From Hypericum androsaemum (Eukaryota > Streptophyta > Magnoliopsida > Malpighiales > Hypericaceae), in assembly GCA_963995505.1 (NCBI GenBank), contig OZ023193.1:1-64000 (forward strand): 64,000 nt of DNA, given 5' to 3'. Positions 1 through 11,070 of the stretch are shown piece after piece; within the stretch, counting starts at the first letter, position 1, and the number at the start of each line of letters is the position of its first letter. Both the position numbers and the translations under genes were made by a program. The notes below the pieces were generated by a model that searched no databases, was not told where the DNA came from, and saw only the letters and a list, made by a program, of their open reading frames with translations.

Positions 1-804
1 TCTCCGGCCTACCACCAACTACCTACCTTGCTTTCTCTTCTTCTAGGCTAGGGTTTATCAATCAAACTTCTTTTCTTTTTTTTATTTAATTTTTTGCCTT
101 TTGGATTAATAAGAAAGGTTTGCTTCACTTCAAATTAAAGGGCCTTTTCTCTTTCCACAAAAAGAGAGAACTTGGGTTTAGATGTTTTAGGCCCATGGGC
201 TGGCACCTCTTAAGAAAAACCCTTGGGCCTTTGATACGACACTTTCACTTTGTCATTGGTTCCCCTCTAATTTAAGAAATGAAATAGCCACCAAATATAT
301 ATATATATATATATATATAAGATAATGGCAAATACAACTTTCACGAGAATTTTTAACACATTTAAACTTTCATTTATGCATTTGCATCATCATTTTTAAC
401 AATAATACAAGTAGATGACTTTTCACCAAAAGGAACAATGTTTTGGTTCTTAGACAGCAGCAATGCAATGGAATGGAATGGAATGGATTACCTTACCTTT
501 GTACATGAGCTGCTCCCTACTATGTATTGTATGTATATCATAGCCAAAGATGGAAGAATTAAGGACAGTCTACAGCTTCTACCAATCTCTACCCTATCAT
601 CAACCAATATCTTAATAAGCCATCGTGCATGCTTGCGTGCAGTTGGCGTTCCTCCGAATTCTCGGATTCCTCTTTCACTGTTCACCTTCTCTTCTCTTCT
701 CTTCTCTCAACTTGCATGCACCCGTTCATTGGTCTAAACACTGCGTGGAATTACATTCTGACCAGCCAAAAAAGAGGAGGAGGAGCTTGTTGGCTGTTGC
801 ACCT
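1..804. other. 3' flank of the FAR1-related gene, no gene seen
   Basis: No supported coding region. It contains a short (TA)n run near 296-319 and a (GGAAT)n-like stretch near 466-485. The part next to 805 is presumably 3' UTR of the minus-strand FAR1-related gene. Open frames here are short and resemble no family I recognise. Confidence 0.5.
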
Positions 805-3633
805 CTACATGCTATCTTTCATACTAATTTTCGCATTTTGTACTTCGATAGACAGCTGTAGCTTATGGTCCTCTATGTCCTTCAGTACTGAGAGCAGATT
901 AGCTCTATATACTTCACACTTGCGATTTGCATACTCCAACCCATTCCTCAGTTGTTGAATCTTCTTGTCCATCTCATCCTGCACCAGAAACCCCACTAGT
1001 CAAACACAGGCACCCGTATGATTGAAATGCAGCATCACAAAACATTTAAAGAGACTGGCCCCCGCCGTTACATTCAGATTAGCACCCGCGGTTCACAGTG
1101 AGAGACCGCTACGTACAACTTCAATACATTTCAGTTCAACCAGCACAGCTTGCATACAATGCAAAATGGCCATAACACTCACTTCCAAAACCCGGAGGGT
1201 CATCACTACATGTGGCCATGCAATGGATTCCTCAAAACTACACAAGTTTAACGAAGCACATTCTAAAGTATAAAGGACTTCGTGTGGCAAGTGTAACACA
1301 AGTCTTAGCACATCAAGGTATACAAAGACCCTTGTGATTGCTTGATTTTGTGCAAATAGACACCTCCATGCTGCTGAGCCCTAACCAGTAATGGAGTTCA
1401 CAAAAGTTGGAGAACCAAACAGTGATGAACAGCGAATAGGATCGTATTTTACTTGCACAAGCCAAGCATACCATCAATACACTATAAAAATCGAGTATCT
1501 AACCTCGGACAAATGTTGGTCAGAGCTGTTGGTGTGATTCACGCCAACATAATCAACACTGCTGCCCCCACTTGCCAGATTAACCTTGTTGCGACCATTC
1601 ACCATAGTATTTCTCCCATCATTCTTCAATGCATGTGCAACACTTTTGGCCGCAACTTGCAGAGCAGCCATTGCCACGTCGTAAGCATCCTGGGATTTGG
1701 ATCCTTCATCAACAAACTTGAAGGCTTCATGACGTAGTGTATTATACCGCACTGTATGAGATTCCAGATAACTGTTGTACACATGGGTTGATCGGTCTTC
1801 AAACGCAAGGCTGCTCTTGGCATTCCTTGTCCATCGTTTCAGAATGTAATGAGATGGGAGTGTAAGGACATTGGTCACTCTGAAAACTGCGAGTACATGT
1901 CTGCATAGAAGACCCGAGAACTCAAACATCTGGCAGCTGCATGTTGCCTTCATCTCGAGCACATTGAATTTAACATGGTAAGCTTTATGATCTTCCCCAA
2001 ATTTCGCAACCAGATAGGTAATGCTCTCCACATCCTCTTCTGCTTTAGAAGCCATAAAAGTTAGTGTCCCGACCAGCTCCTCTTGAAATCTTGCAAACAA
2101 TTTTCTTGTGTAAAGTTCAGATGCTTGTTTCTCCATGGGAGATGGGGTCTTGAGAACTGGTGGTGTACTCATTGAGTCATAATCAGCTTTGACTTCCTTC
2201 TCATTCCGAGACTCCAAAGCTTTTTCATAAAGCTTGAAGAACTGACTCAAATTAGTAGAAGCATTCACATAGCCATCAAAGTAGGAGTTCATACTGTCAC
2301 TCCGCTGAGTTACAGACATCTCAGCAAAAAATGTATCGTGCAAATAAACTGGAACCCACTGCCTCCGGGAAGAGTAGATTGCTTGAAGCCACTCGTGATC
2401 TCGAAGTTCATACCTATCAAGGAGCGACAGCCAGCAAGATTCAAATTCAACGGTGGTCTCAGTCAAGTTAACACATTTATGGAAATCCGCCTCAAAATTA
2501 GGATGCTCGAAGAATATGTGGGATAGCTTCTCCTGGCATTTCTTGAAGATATGCCATTTGCAAAACCGGTGACGTGTTTCTGGGAAAACCTGCGCGATGG
2601 CAGATCCTATCACTTCATCGTGATCGGTGGTGATAGAAGCGGGACGGCAACCAGACATCGCTGCAAGCCAAGTCTGGAACAACCAAATGAATGATGCTTC
2701 TGTCTCATTAATGAGGAAAGCACAACCGAACAAGACAGGCTGGCCGTGATGGTTCACCCCAGTGAAGGGAGCAAAAGGCAAGCGGTACCTGTTGGATCTG
2801 TAGGTAGTGTCGAAAGTGACAGTATCACCAAAGTGGCTGTAGTTGGTCCTGGCTTTTGGATCGGCCCAGAACACATTTCCGGTGTGCTCTTCACCCCGCT
2901 GCACAGCATAAAAGAAATCGTGGCTGTCGCTGTGCATCTGCCTCAGGTAGTCCAAGAGGAGCTGGATGTCTCCGTCCATGGTACGGTGGCGATTATTCCT
3001 CATGTAGTTGCGGCAATCAACCTCGGTAAAACCGACCTTGCTGATGCCACCATACTCCTTGATCAAGGCAGACATGATCTTGCGGGGGCCCATCCCGGCA
3101 GCCTGGAGGGTGTCGATCAAGGTCTTGGCAGGACCAGATATCTGCCTGTGAGAGCGGAGGGAATGGACCTGATCGGGGGGCACGAGCTCGTGGTTGTGCT
3201 CCTTGAAAAAGCCGGAGACAACCCAAAGACCGGAATCGTGCATCATCTTGACAGACAAGGAAGCCTTGCAGCCGACGCGGGTGATGGTGCGGGGGCGCTT
3301 GATCTCCCTGTGTTGGGTGCGCTTCTCGTTGAGGTTGCGAAAGCCCTCCTTGGCGCAAACGAACTGCCTCTGAACAATAGCGCCGTCGCGTCGGGAACGG
3401 CGGGAGGAGCTGACGCGGGTGCTGAAGCCAACACGCCTGGCGTAGGAGTTGTAGAAGGCCTTGGCAGCCTCCTCGGACTCGAACTCCAAGCCCTCGGAGG
3501 GCTCGAGATGGGACTCCGGAAGGAAGACCTCATCGTCGAGGGGGGGTTGATCAAGGTGGTCGTAGTCATCCCCGCTGCCGCCGAGGCCGATATCGAATTC
3601 CAGAACCTCGGTGGTGGTGCTCTCCATCCCCAA
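805..3633 (-). CDS. FAR1-RELATED SEQUENCE protein (FRS3/FRS5-like), 767 aa, two coding exons
   Basis: Coding exons are 3633-1504 and 978-805; the sum of 2304 nt is in frame (767 aa). FAR1-family proteins are transcription factors domesticated from Mutator-like transposases and act in the nucleus, classically in phytochrome A signalling. Visible domains: a FAR1 DNA-binding domain at about residues 48-150 (FYNSYARRVGFS, then C93, C122, ending HNHEL); a MULE transposase core at about 266-362 with the acidic residues of TFDTTY (D275) and TTDHD (D337); and a SWIM zinc finger later on (CSCQMFEFSGLLCRH). The second exon encodes a C-terminal coiled coil with NLLSVLKD, as in FRS3/FRS5-type members. 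The donor follows GAG at 1504 and the acceptor CAG precedes GAT at 978. The start gives a normal acidic N-terminus. The 5' side carries a (GA)n tract. The exact paralogue is not certain. Confidence 0.9.
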
Positions 3634-3795
3634 GGAAATCTCTATCTATCTATCAAATTATATACAGTAAGTATGGTCTTAAGTTGAGTTGAAATCTCAC
3701 CTTTGGAACTGCATATCAAATTCATCAACTGACCCTCCTTCGGATTTGCTTGAACATGGTCCACTACCTCCCTAAACCCTACTACCCGAAAAAGG

Positions 3796-3799
3796 AGAC

Positions 3800-3831
<32 letters not shown>

Positions 3832-3833
3832 GA
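3796..3833. repeat. (GA)n microsatellite upstream of the FRS gene
   Basis: A nearly pure GA run of about 35 bp lies some 165 bp upstream of the FRS start codon, so CT-rich on the coding strand. Such tracts are common in plant 5' UTRs and promoters. A 20-bp direct repeat (taatgggccgaagagaagag) follows near 3850-3890. Confidence 0.75.
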
Positions 3834-4458
3834 CCTTGTCTCTTTTGTCGAAGAGAAGAGTAATGGGCCGAAGAGAAGAGTAATGGGCCGAAGAGGATTG
3901 TACTTCTCTGCCCTCCACCTCTATCTTGACCCTAAGCTTAGAACTGACAGATCTATTGCATGGTAATTTTTTTTTTTGAGAGGTTATTACATGGTAAATT
4001 AGTTTTTGCAATTTGAAAAATTAAATTCGTTAGTTTCTAAATCTATTTTTTATCCAATTTTTGGTTAACAACTTATCTTAAATGACATTGCTATCCTTAA
4101 ATTACCTTTTAATTACAAATTCACTACAAGATATCAAGTTAAGAAAAAAAAAATCAAACAATGTCATTCTGGGATGACCCCAACATCCATCAGAGTACCT
4201 TTTATGGGATAGCATCCACCCCACCCTTGCCGCTTACCAGTTACTCTCTGCCTACCCCCAGAAAACTTTAATTCCCAACTTCTTCAATACTTCCGGTTGA
4301 TAATGGCGTGTAAATAAATAATTTCGTGCACCATGTTAATCATTTGGTCCTTCACTATAGCGTGTTTGTTTCATTGATAAAATAAAATAATTTATACTCA
4401 CTCTGTATTGATTAGAATTATAAAGATTGGATGTTATAACGAGTCTGGTTAAATAATA

Positions 4459-5529
4459 GGGCAAATTACCCTCACGTCCCTGAGGTTTGGTCACCCTCCC
4501 CCTAGGGTCCCTGACTTTTGGAAAATGATTGTCGCGTCCCTAAGTTTTGATGATATTTTTCTCCGGTGAACCCCCACTTGAAATGACCAAAATACCCTCC
4601 CAATTGAAAAAAATTAATTTATCACCCTTCTCTTTCCCCCTCCTCCATCTTCAACCCCATCAGAGCTTGATTAGGTCCTAATCTACTCATAGAATCCCCT
4701 AATTTCGAACCAAATAGGCGGCGTTTATCCAATTTCCTCATCTCTGCTCCTTTCACACTGAGCCCGTTGGTAAGACACCAACCCGAAGCTTTCCAGGGGG
4801 AGTAAAAAGTTCTCGTTGGAAAAAGTTTGGAATTTGAATTACCCAGAATAAATTTCACTAACAGACACAAGGAGGGGATCTTGTTTTTCCAATACAGTGA
4901 AAGCAAATTCCAACTAGGAAAATGAAAACGGAAACGAAGCTACCCAGTAGTAGATGTGGGGCGGTGGCGACCTCCGGCGAGACGGAAGCGACAGCATCGG
5001 CCGGCGGAGGAGGGGTGTCATCGGTGACCAAAGTCCAGTCTGGAGGGAGCTTCGGGAGCGGGGCATACACGGTGGGCTTGCGCTTGATATCCCACGGCTG
5101 CGACTTTTTGGGCCTCGTCTTCATGTGGTGCGCCGTCGCCTTCTTCGTCGGCCTCGACGAGCACTCTATCACCAATGCCCCGCCGCGGCGTGCGCCTCCG
5201 ATTGGGAAGTGGGTCTTGGGCGCCGAGGGTGGTGTGCAGGTTAGCAAGGCATCTTTGTCTCTTTATTTGTTGTTAGGTTATAGATTAAGTTGGGTGGGAG
5301 GAAGAAGATGGAGGGGATGAAAAAGGAGGGTTTTTTTTAATTTTTTTAAGTGGGAGGAGTATTTTGGTCATTTCAAGTGGGAGTTCACCGGAGAAAAAGG
5401 AATATTCCGGCTCCAGGGACCCGAGAGTCTATTATCATCAAAACTTAGGGACGGAAAAATTATTTTCCAAAATCCAGGGATCCTAGGGGGAGGGTGACCA
5501 AAGTACAGGGATGTAAGGGTAATTTACTC
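4459..5529. mobile_element. Pack-MULE carrying a PSRP6 (plastid ribosomal protein) fragment
   Basis: The ends are long inverted repeats of about 150 bp (left begins gggcaaattaccc; the right end inverted begins gagtaaattaccc, with matching blocks such as caccctccccctag). The flanking 9 bp are identical: TAAATAATA at 4450-4458 and 5530-5538. A 9-bp duplication and long TIRs are typical of MULEs. The interior, on the minus strand, carries a captured gene fragment (see 4930-5247). No transposase is present. The element is 1071 bp and nested in an older MULE. Confidence 0.9.
4930..5247 (-). pseudogene. Captured fragment of plastid-specific 50S ribosomal protein 6 (PSRP6/CL25)
   Basis: The minus strand reads [20 protein letters not shown] and then [18 protein letters not shown], which I recognise as the conserved core of chloroplast 50S ribosomal protein 6. 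The parent protein is a nucleus-encoded subunit of the plastid ribosome. The frame is open across the core and continues into unrelated element sequence ([13 protein letters not shown]). The transit peptide looks replaced by [21 protein letters not shown], which may include part of the parent N-terminus. Since it lies inside a MULE it is best read as a transduplicate and not the working gene. Whether it is transcribed is unknown. Confidence 0.75.
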
Positions 5530-5984
5530 TAAATAATATAATAACGAGCTGGATTTAAGAAGAGGGGGTTAAAATGGGGCAATAACGGGGAAGAAGAGAG
5601 GGATTGGTACCTCCGATGTCGGGGAAGAAGAGAAGGATTGGTAGCTGCTATGTCGGGGGAAGAAGAGGGATGACATGTTTTTCTAACGCTCGAGGCGATG
5701 ATTGGAATTAATGGAAATGATGTTATTGCTAGTACGGACTTTTGGTTTATGATAACGAATGAGAATATGAAGATTTGTCCATTGAACACCTTGATGATGA
5801 TAAGATTATTTTTTTTTGTTTCTTACCTTGATGTCATATGTTGAATTTGTAACGGTAATGATGTCATTTCAAATAAGTTATTAACCAAAAATTGGATACA
5901 AAATAGACTTATGAATTAACAAGTTCAATTTTTCAAACTTCAAAGAGTAATTTATTACGTGATGGATCTATTAATACATTAAAG

Positions 5985-6395
5985 CGGGACCGAATTTGGT
6001 CCTGGAGGCCCACTCCAGCACGGTGCTAGAGGATTTTTATTGAAAGACACGCAAGGACTTTTTTATAAAAATATAGAAATACGGGGGGCAAAATAAAAAA
6101 AACTCACAACTATTGAATCGTAACTAGGTAAACTATTGAATCGTAACTGAGTAAACCATTGAATCGTAACTGAGTAAACCATTGAATCGTAACTGAGTAA
6201 ACTATTGAATCGTAACTTGATAACTGGGACGGTTCCGATTTATCCGGGACGGGATAAAAATAGACCATTGAATCATAACTATGTCGACCATTAAATCATA
6301 ACTTGGTAGACTATTGAATCATAACTAAGTAAATCATTGGATCGTCCAGGACAGTCCTGGTTGGATTTGGCCTTCCAGGACCAAATCCACTCCCC
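5985..6395. mobile_element. Small MULE-like element with internal 23-bp tandem repeats
   Basis: The ends are inverted: the left has atttggtcctggaggcc and the right, inverted, has atttggtcctggaaggcc. Between them lie about eight imperfect copies of a 23-bp unit (attgaatcgtaactgagtaaac) from about 6108 to 6350, interrupted by a short spacer. Flanks resemble ATTAAA on both sides, but an exact target duplication could not be fixed. It has no coding capacity. Confidence 0.6.
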
Positions 6396-6413
6396 ATTAA
6401 AACTAAACTTAAC

Positions 6414-8218
6414 AGCCTGTTTGGAGCCCAAAAAATGATGGGAATTGGTATCCAATTCTGGAGTTTTAAAAACTTGAGTGTGTTTGGAACCATTTTTACT
6501 CGGGAAAGTGATTCAATTCTCGTCTCAAACTCTGGATTCGTATTCCATTGAAAAGTGGTTGGAATTGCTAGGACCAAAATATAATTGTGTGTTAAATACC
6601 TATATTACCCCTCGCTAACACTTGCCCTTTTCTCTTCCTCCCGACATTTTATCCATTCCCCTAAAAAAAGACATCAATTTTCTCCCTTTGGAAGACGATG
6701 AGACGAGCTGCATGATGACGACGATCGACAATTTTGGACGACGACACGACGAGCATCGGCGATTTACTTTCACTTGGTATATGATTTGTTTGTTCTTTTG
6801 GCGATTTATTTTATCTGGGTAGGCTGCAAAATGGTATCTTGTGTGTAAAGAAAGAGCCAAGTTTGTGGTTTATGTACCTGTAGGAAGGTTTAAAGTTGAT
6901 GGCATCCGCCAAATTAATTTGATTTGGTGAGAGGATATGCTCTTGCACCGGTTCTGATGTAGGTGGTAGACTGTGATAGGTGTTCCTCGGGTTATAGGAT
7001 CTTTAAGTTATTGGATTAGGGTGAAAGGGTGTTATGTTATGAATCCTATTGTTAATGGCATTAGTCATTTACGTTGCTCGATCGAGGGCTTGTTGTGTGA
7101 TGTGTATTCTTATCATGGGTTAGATGTACAAGTTATGTTGATTTGATCTGCTTTCGTGATGATGATTAGCATTTTACTTAGTGGAGTTGAGGCCTATTTG
7201 GGTTTTGTTGTGTCCTATAGAGTAAGACTTATGAGATTTTCAGCTAGTTTGGTTTAGTGGTTATTGCCAGGGGCTCGAACAAGGTGGTTCTCATTAGCTA
7301 TTGTCTGTTTTGAATCACGTTCTATTAGGTATATGAGGCCAATGTTGGAAGCCACATTCTGTTTGCAGCCTCCAGGGGACACTCCAACCCGACGATCCAC
7401 TTTCGATGCGTTTGTTGTAGGGTGCATACCTATTTTCTTCGAGCACCAATCTGCAAGATTGTAGAACTGTTGGCACTTGCCAAAGGATGACTACTAGGAG
7501 TTCATTGTTTATTCCTAATGAGGATGTGGTGTTTAAAGGGTTGAGGATCCTGGATGTGTTAATGGGGATACTAAGAGCTCAAGTGAGGAGGACGAGGGAG
7601 AGTCACAGAGTTGATGCCTCGAGTGGTCTATAGGAGGCATGAAAGTTCTTTGGGTTTATCGACCAAGAAAGATGCTTTTGATATTGCTAATGAAGGTGCC
7701 CTGAAGAGGATCAATTCCTGGCTTGAAGGAGGGGATGAGTTTTTTATCAATCAGCCTAGCTCCTAACTTATATGCTCCATTTCTGGCTCTTGTAATTACT
7801 GTTTGTTGTTGTTCATTCTTCTCACTTCAACCTTCTCTTTTTCATCCTTTTCACTTGATACCATTCACAACTTTCTGAATAGATCAGATTATTGCTACTT
7901 GTACTCACAATAAACTACTCAAAATTTTGGATTGGGAGCTTCTTAATTGAAATTGCAAATGAGATCTGGAATTTCATTAATATGGAACATAACTTATTAA
8001 GGCGACAAAAGTACAGTTAATGAAGATTGTGTAAGCATGCCAAGATGTTTTGGTTAAGAGTGTTGCAAGTTGCAAGGGTATAAATGTAAAAAGATCAAAT
8101 CAATTCTTAAGTTAAAATTTTGGTTCCAAACAATAAAATAGAAAAATAATTATATTCTATTTTCATTAAAAATTGGGAATAAAATCTTTTTCCTTTAAAA
8201 TTTGGTTCCAAACAAGCT
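6414..8218. mobile_element. Probable TIR element of uncertain family around a GT47 fragment
   Basis: The left end reads agcctgtttggagcc and the right end, inverted, reads agcttgtttggaacc, with looser similarity inward (tgggaattgg versus attcccaattt). I could not find a convincing target duplication, so the superfamily and exact ends are open. The interior holds a degraded MUR3-like fragment. Confidence 0.4.
7264..7750 (+). pseudogene. Degraded exostosin/GT47 (MUR3-like xyloglucan galactosyltransferase) fragment
   Basis: The first frame reads IRYMRPMLEATFCLQPPGDT and PTRRSTFDAFVVGCIPIFFE, a hallmark of the C-terminal exostosin domain of MUR3/KATAMARI1-like GT47 enzymes, which add galactose to xyloglucan in the Golgi. 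Stops follow (near 7464 and 7489). The homology continues in a second frame (EDVVFKGLRILDVLMGILRA) and a third (MPRVVYRRHESSLGLSTKKD), so at least two frameshifts are present. Only about 160 residues of an expected 500 or more remain, and there is no upstream N-terminal part. It is a dead fragment, possibly captured by the surrounding element. Confidence 0.8.
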
Positions 8219-8471
8219 ATAAGTGATTTTTTTTAATGGAGTGGGGTTGCAATAATATTGCGTTGTCCGAGGGAATTGAATTGAACAAACAAGCTAGGCC
8301 TAGGAGGAGGACGACCGTAAAAAAAACAAAGGAGGAGGACGGCTTAAAAAGGAGAGCCGGGTGGACCTGGGATCATATACATAAATATTTCATCATGGAG
8401 AGGGAGTTCTAACTTCTTCTTCTTTTTACGGTCAAGGGAGTTCTAACTTCTAGCTTCTAACTTTTAACTTT
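8219..8471. other. Spacer between elements, nothing recognised
   Basis: AT-rich sequence with short direct repeats (gggagttctaacttcttctt twice near 8400-8450). No gene or structured element was seen. Confidence 0.5.
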
Positions 8472-9546
8472 GGAAATATTATTTTTAAGTCTTTCGGATT
8501 TGTTTAAATATATTTAAAAATTTTCATGTTTGAAAAATATATGCCGAAATCTCTCGTATTTGATTTTATTATACATTCGGGTCTCTCGCTGATATCATCA
8601 TCTCTTTTTTATTTTTTCAAGAAAATGACAAAAATAACCTTATAAACCAAAAAAAGTCATCCCCTTCCTATTCTTCGGTTAATCACTGTCTGCCAGCGAC
8701 AAACTTCGGCCATCTTCTTCATTGATTAAGATTCCTAAATCAAAAAAAGGAACAGATGGGTTGGTATTCCTAAATCAAACAAACAGATGGGTTCCTAAAT
8801 CAAAAAAAGAACGAAACTATAACTAAACAAAAAGACGAACAAAATCCCTAAAACAATTTAGGGAAACAAGCACACAAAAATCAATTAATTGAAATCGTCA
8901 TCGTTTGGGTTGGTGTTATTTGGGACCGTCGTCGTTTGCGTTGGTGTTGTGAGGCTTGGACGAGGCAGCAGATGGCGTCCATCAATGCCCACGCCAGCGA
9001 CGCCGTAGTCCTCGTATTGGAGCTCCGTCTGTGGCCGTTTTCTAATTTATGCTTGTGTTTAATTCAAGATTGGGTTTTGATGCTTGGTCGCTTCAACTTA
9101 TGTGTGCGCTCTCTGGCAAGCGGTTATGCGCTCGCGAAAGCTGAGTCCAACCAAGACGACGATGTTTCGGGATCTTCGCTGGTGCGCAGGAGCTGAACTG
9201 CAGCATCCGGGCCCACGACAACGGCCAGGTCCACCGGCTCGTAAGGGATTGGGAGGCAGAGCCGAGGGTGTTCCCACTGGGGAACTTCCACGGGGCGTCG
9301 ATCGCAATTGAGTTTTAATTTTTTTAGGGTTTTTTTTGCTGAAAAGATGACCGGAGATCTAAGTTGACCGGAGCTAAGGATTTTGGTCGTTTCAATGACA
9401 AAAATGAAAAAAAAATTGCTAACGTATGCCAGGGACCCGAAAGTATAATAAAATCAAACAAGAGGAACGTCGGCGTGTATTTTGCAAAGAGAGAGGACTT
9501 TTGAGTATATTTAAGCAAATCTGAGGGACTTGAGAGTAATTTTTCC
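8472..9546. mobile_element. MULE (family shared with 54453-55667) with unidentified GC-rich insert
   Basis: Long terminal inverted repeats: left ggaaatattatttttaag, right inverted ggaaaaattactctcaag, both continuing into a gattttattata...tcgggtc block. The flanks are TTTAACTTT (8463-8471) and ATTAACTTT (9547-9555), a 9-bp duplication with one mismatch. The interior from about 8930 to 9310 is GC-rich and unlike the AT-rich TIRs, which suggests a captured gene piece. Frames there (for example VRDWEAEPRVFPLGNFHG) matched no family I know. The terminal sequences match the element at 54453-55667. Confidence 0.8.
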
Positions 9547-9576
9547 ATTAACTTTTAATTCTAGGGTTATATTTTT

Positions 9577-10677
9577 GGAAAAATTACACTCAGGTCTCTG
9601 TAGTTTTGCGTCCCTGCATTTCTAAAATCATTCCTGACGTCCCCGAAGTTTGGTTTTATCAACTCTCGAGTCCCTGACGGCTATTTTTTCATTTTTTGTC
9701 ATGAAAATGACCAAAATACTCTTAAACAAAAAATAAAAAAATTTACCTTCTCCAACCTTTGAACAAAAACACAAATCACCAAAAACCAACCAAAAAACAA
9801 GATCAAACTAGCCAAAATCAAGAACACAACCAAGAATATGAAGAACAAAAAAAATTATCAACAAAAACCCTAACCATAACCGTCACCTCTCTCCCGTCTC
9901 CATCTTCCTTCACCGCTGCCCTCGATGACGATGAAGACTCCTCCCTCGTCGTGGACCTCACCGCTTCAACTTCAGATCTATCCCTGGACCTCCACCATGT
10001 GGACGCTCTCTCCTCCTCTGAAGTGGCCACACCGCAGCAGCTCTTCGACCTCCACTATGGGGACCCCATCCAAGTACGCGTACATGGTCCTGGACACGGC
10101 AAGAAGTGCTACGCCCAGGCAGACCCGGTGTTCAACCCCGCCGCCTCTAAATCCTTCTCCGGCGTCCCGTGTGGGTTCCCCCTATGCCGTGTGGTAACTT
10201 TCGGGATCGAGGTTTTTGGAGTTTTTTGGCTTTTTGGTGCGAAATTCTAATTTGGGTTTTTGGTTAATTAAAGTTGATTGGTGCCGAGGAAGACGGAGGA
10301 GGAAGGAGAAGATGAATGTTCTTGGTTGTTAGCATGGATTAATTTTTGGTGTCGAACATTCTAGGTTGAATCGTTTAATTAATTTTGTTGGTTGTTCTTG
10401 ATGTTCTTGGTTGTGTTCTTGGTTTTAGTTAGTTTCATCTTGGTTTTGAGTTGACTTTTGGTGGTTGGTATTTTTGTTCAAAGATTGGAGAAGGTAAATT
10501 TTTTTATTTTTTTTAAGGGTATTTTGGTCAATTCCATGACCAAAAATGAAAAAAAGAGTCGTCAGGGACCTGAGAGTTGATAAAACCAAACTTCGGGGAC
10601 GTCAGGAACGATTTCAGAAATGTAAGGACCCCAGAGAAAAGGACGCCAAACTACAGGGATCTGAGTGTAATTGTCCC
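9577..10677. mobile_element. Pack-MULE carrying an aspartic protease fragment
   Basis: The left end reads ggaaaaattacactcag and the right end inverted reads gggacaattacactcag. Inverted similarity extends at least 170 bp (agtttggttttatcaact, tgaccaaaatac) and probably further (accttctccaa). The flanks are T-rich and a target duplication cannot be called with confidence. It lies only 30 bp from the previous MULE. Inside is a piece of an aspartic protease gene. Confidence 0.75.
9856..10195 (+). pseudogene. Captured N-terminal fragment of a plant aspartic protease (nepenthesin/CND41-like group)
   Basis: The frame from 9759 contains LDLHHVDALSSSEVATPQQL and, later, CYAQADPVFNPAASKSFSGV followed by PCGFPLCR. 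Both are typical of the A1-type proteases related to Arabidopsis At3g61820/At1g01300. Between them the homology moves to a second frame (GTPSKYAYMVLDT), and the sequence jumps from there to KKCYAQ, so the active-site motif DTGSD and its surroundings are missing. It carries one frameshift and one internal deletion. It cannot encode an active protease and is a transduplicate in a MULE. Confidence 0.75.
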
Positions 10678-11070
10678 ATTTTTTAGGAGGAGGAGGAAGG
10701 AGGCTCCGGCTCAAATATAATTTTAGGTTAGTTTCTGCCTAAATAAAAGCCAATTCAGATATCATCAACACCGACAACCCTCCAAGTGCGGTGCGGCTCG
10801 GCTATGTATGTCTCCTCTCCTCTCCTCTCCTCTCCTCTCCCATGAATATATATCTCTCTCTCTCTACATTCTTTTCTTTACATTATATCCCTTTATTATT
10901 ATTATTAATATTATTATACCAATCCCCGACAAAGAGTTTATTCTTGCAAGTTTAATTTAGCTGATGATAAACTAGTTAGTTAGGTGTCTTCGATTTTGGT
11001 TTTGTTAGGGTTTCTGACTCTTCTTGTCTTTCTTCTCTTTTTAAGTTATAAAATAAATAAATAAATAAAT
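10678..11070 (+). promoter_or_regulatory. Upstream region of the ARID gene
   Basis: The 390 bp before the ARID start contain a (CTCTC)n run near 10812-10840, a (TC)n run near 10850-10865 and a (TTA)n run near 10892-10916. A (AAAT)n tract abuts the start codon (11048-11069). Promoter and 5' UTR are presumably here, but no sharp TATA box could be assigned. Confidence 0.4.

Larger units (their letters stand above)
3959..5964. mobile_element. Mutator-like element with long terminal inverted repeats, interrupted by a nested MULE
   Basis: The left part (about 3980-4100) and right part (about 5825-5964) are inverted copies of each other, sharing blocks such as atccaatttttggttaa and tttgaaaaatt. The proposed ends begin CATGGTAA and finish GTGATG. 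They are flanked by GATCTATTG (3950-3958) and GATCTATTA (5965-5973), a 9-bp target duplication with one mismatch. No transposase is visible, so it is non-autonomous. A younger MULE at 4459-5529 sits inside it. End positions are my inference from the TIR and flanks. Confidence 0.7.

Noticed and set aside
2746..3687. 313-aa open frame on the plus strand
   Set aside because: It is the antisense of FRS exon 1; composition is low-complexity (G, V, A, L rich) and the minus strand has clear domain homology.
7240..7310. tRNA-like words (gtttagtggttat, gctcgaac)
   Set aside because: Arms do not pair and the stretch overlaps the GT47 fragment.
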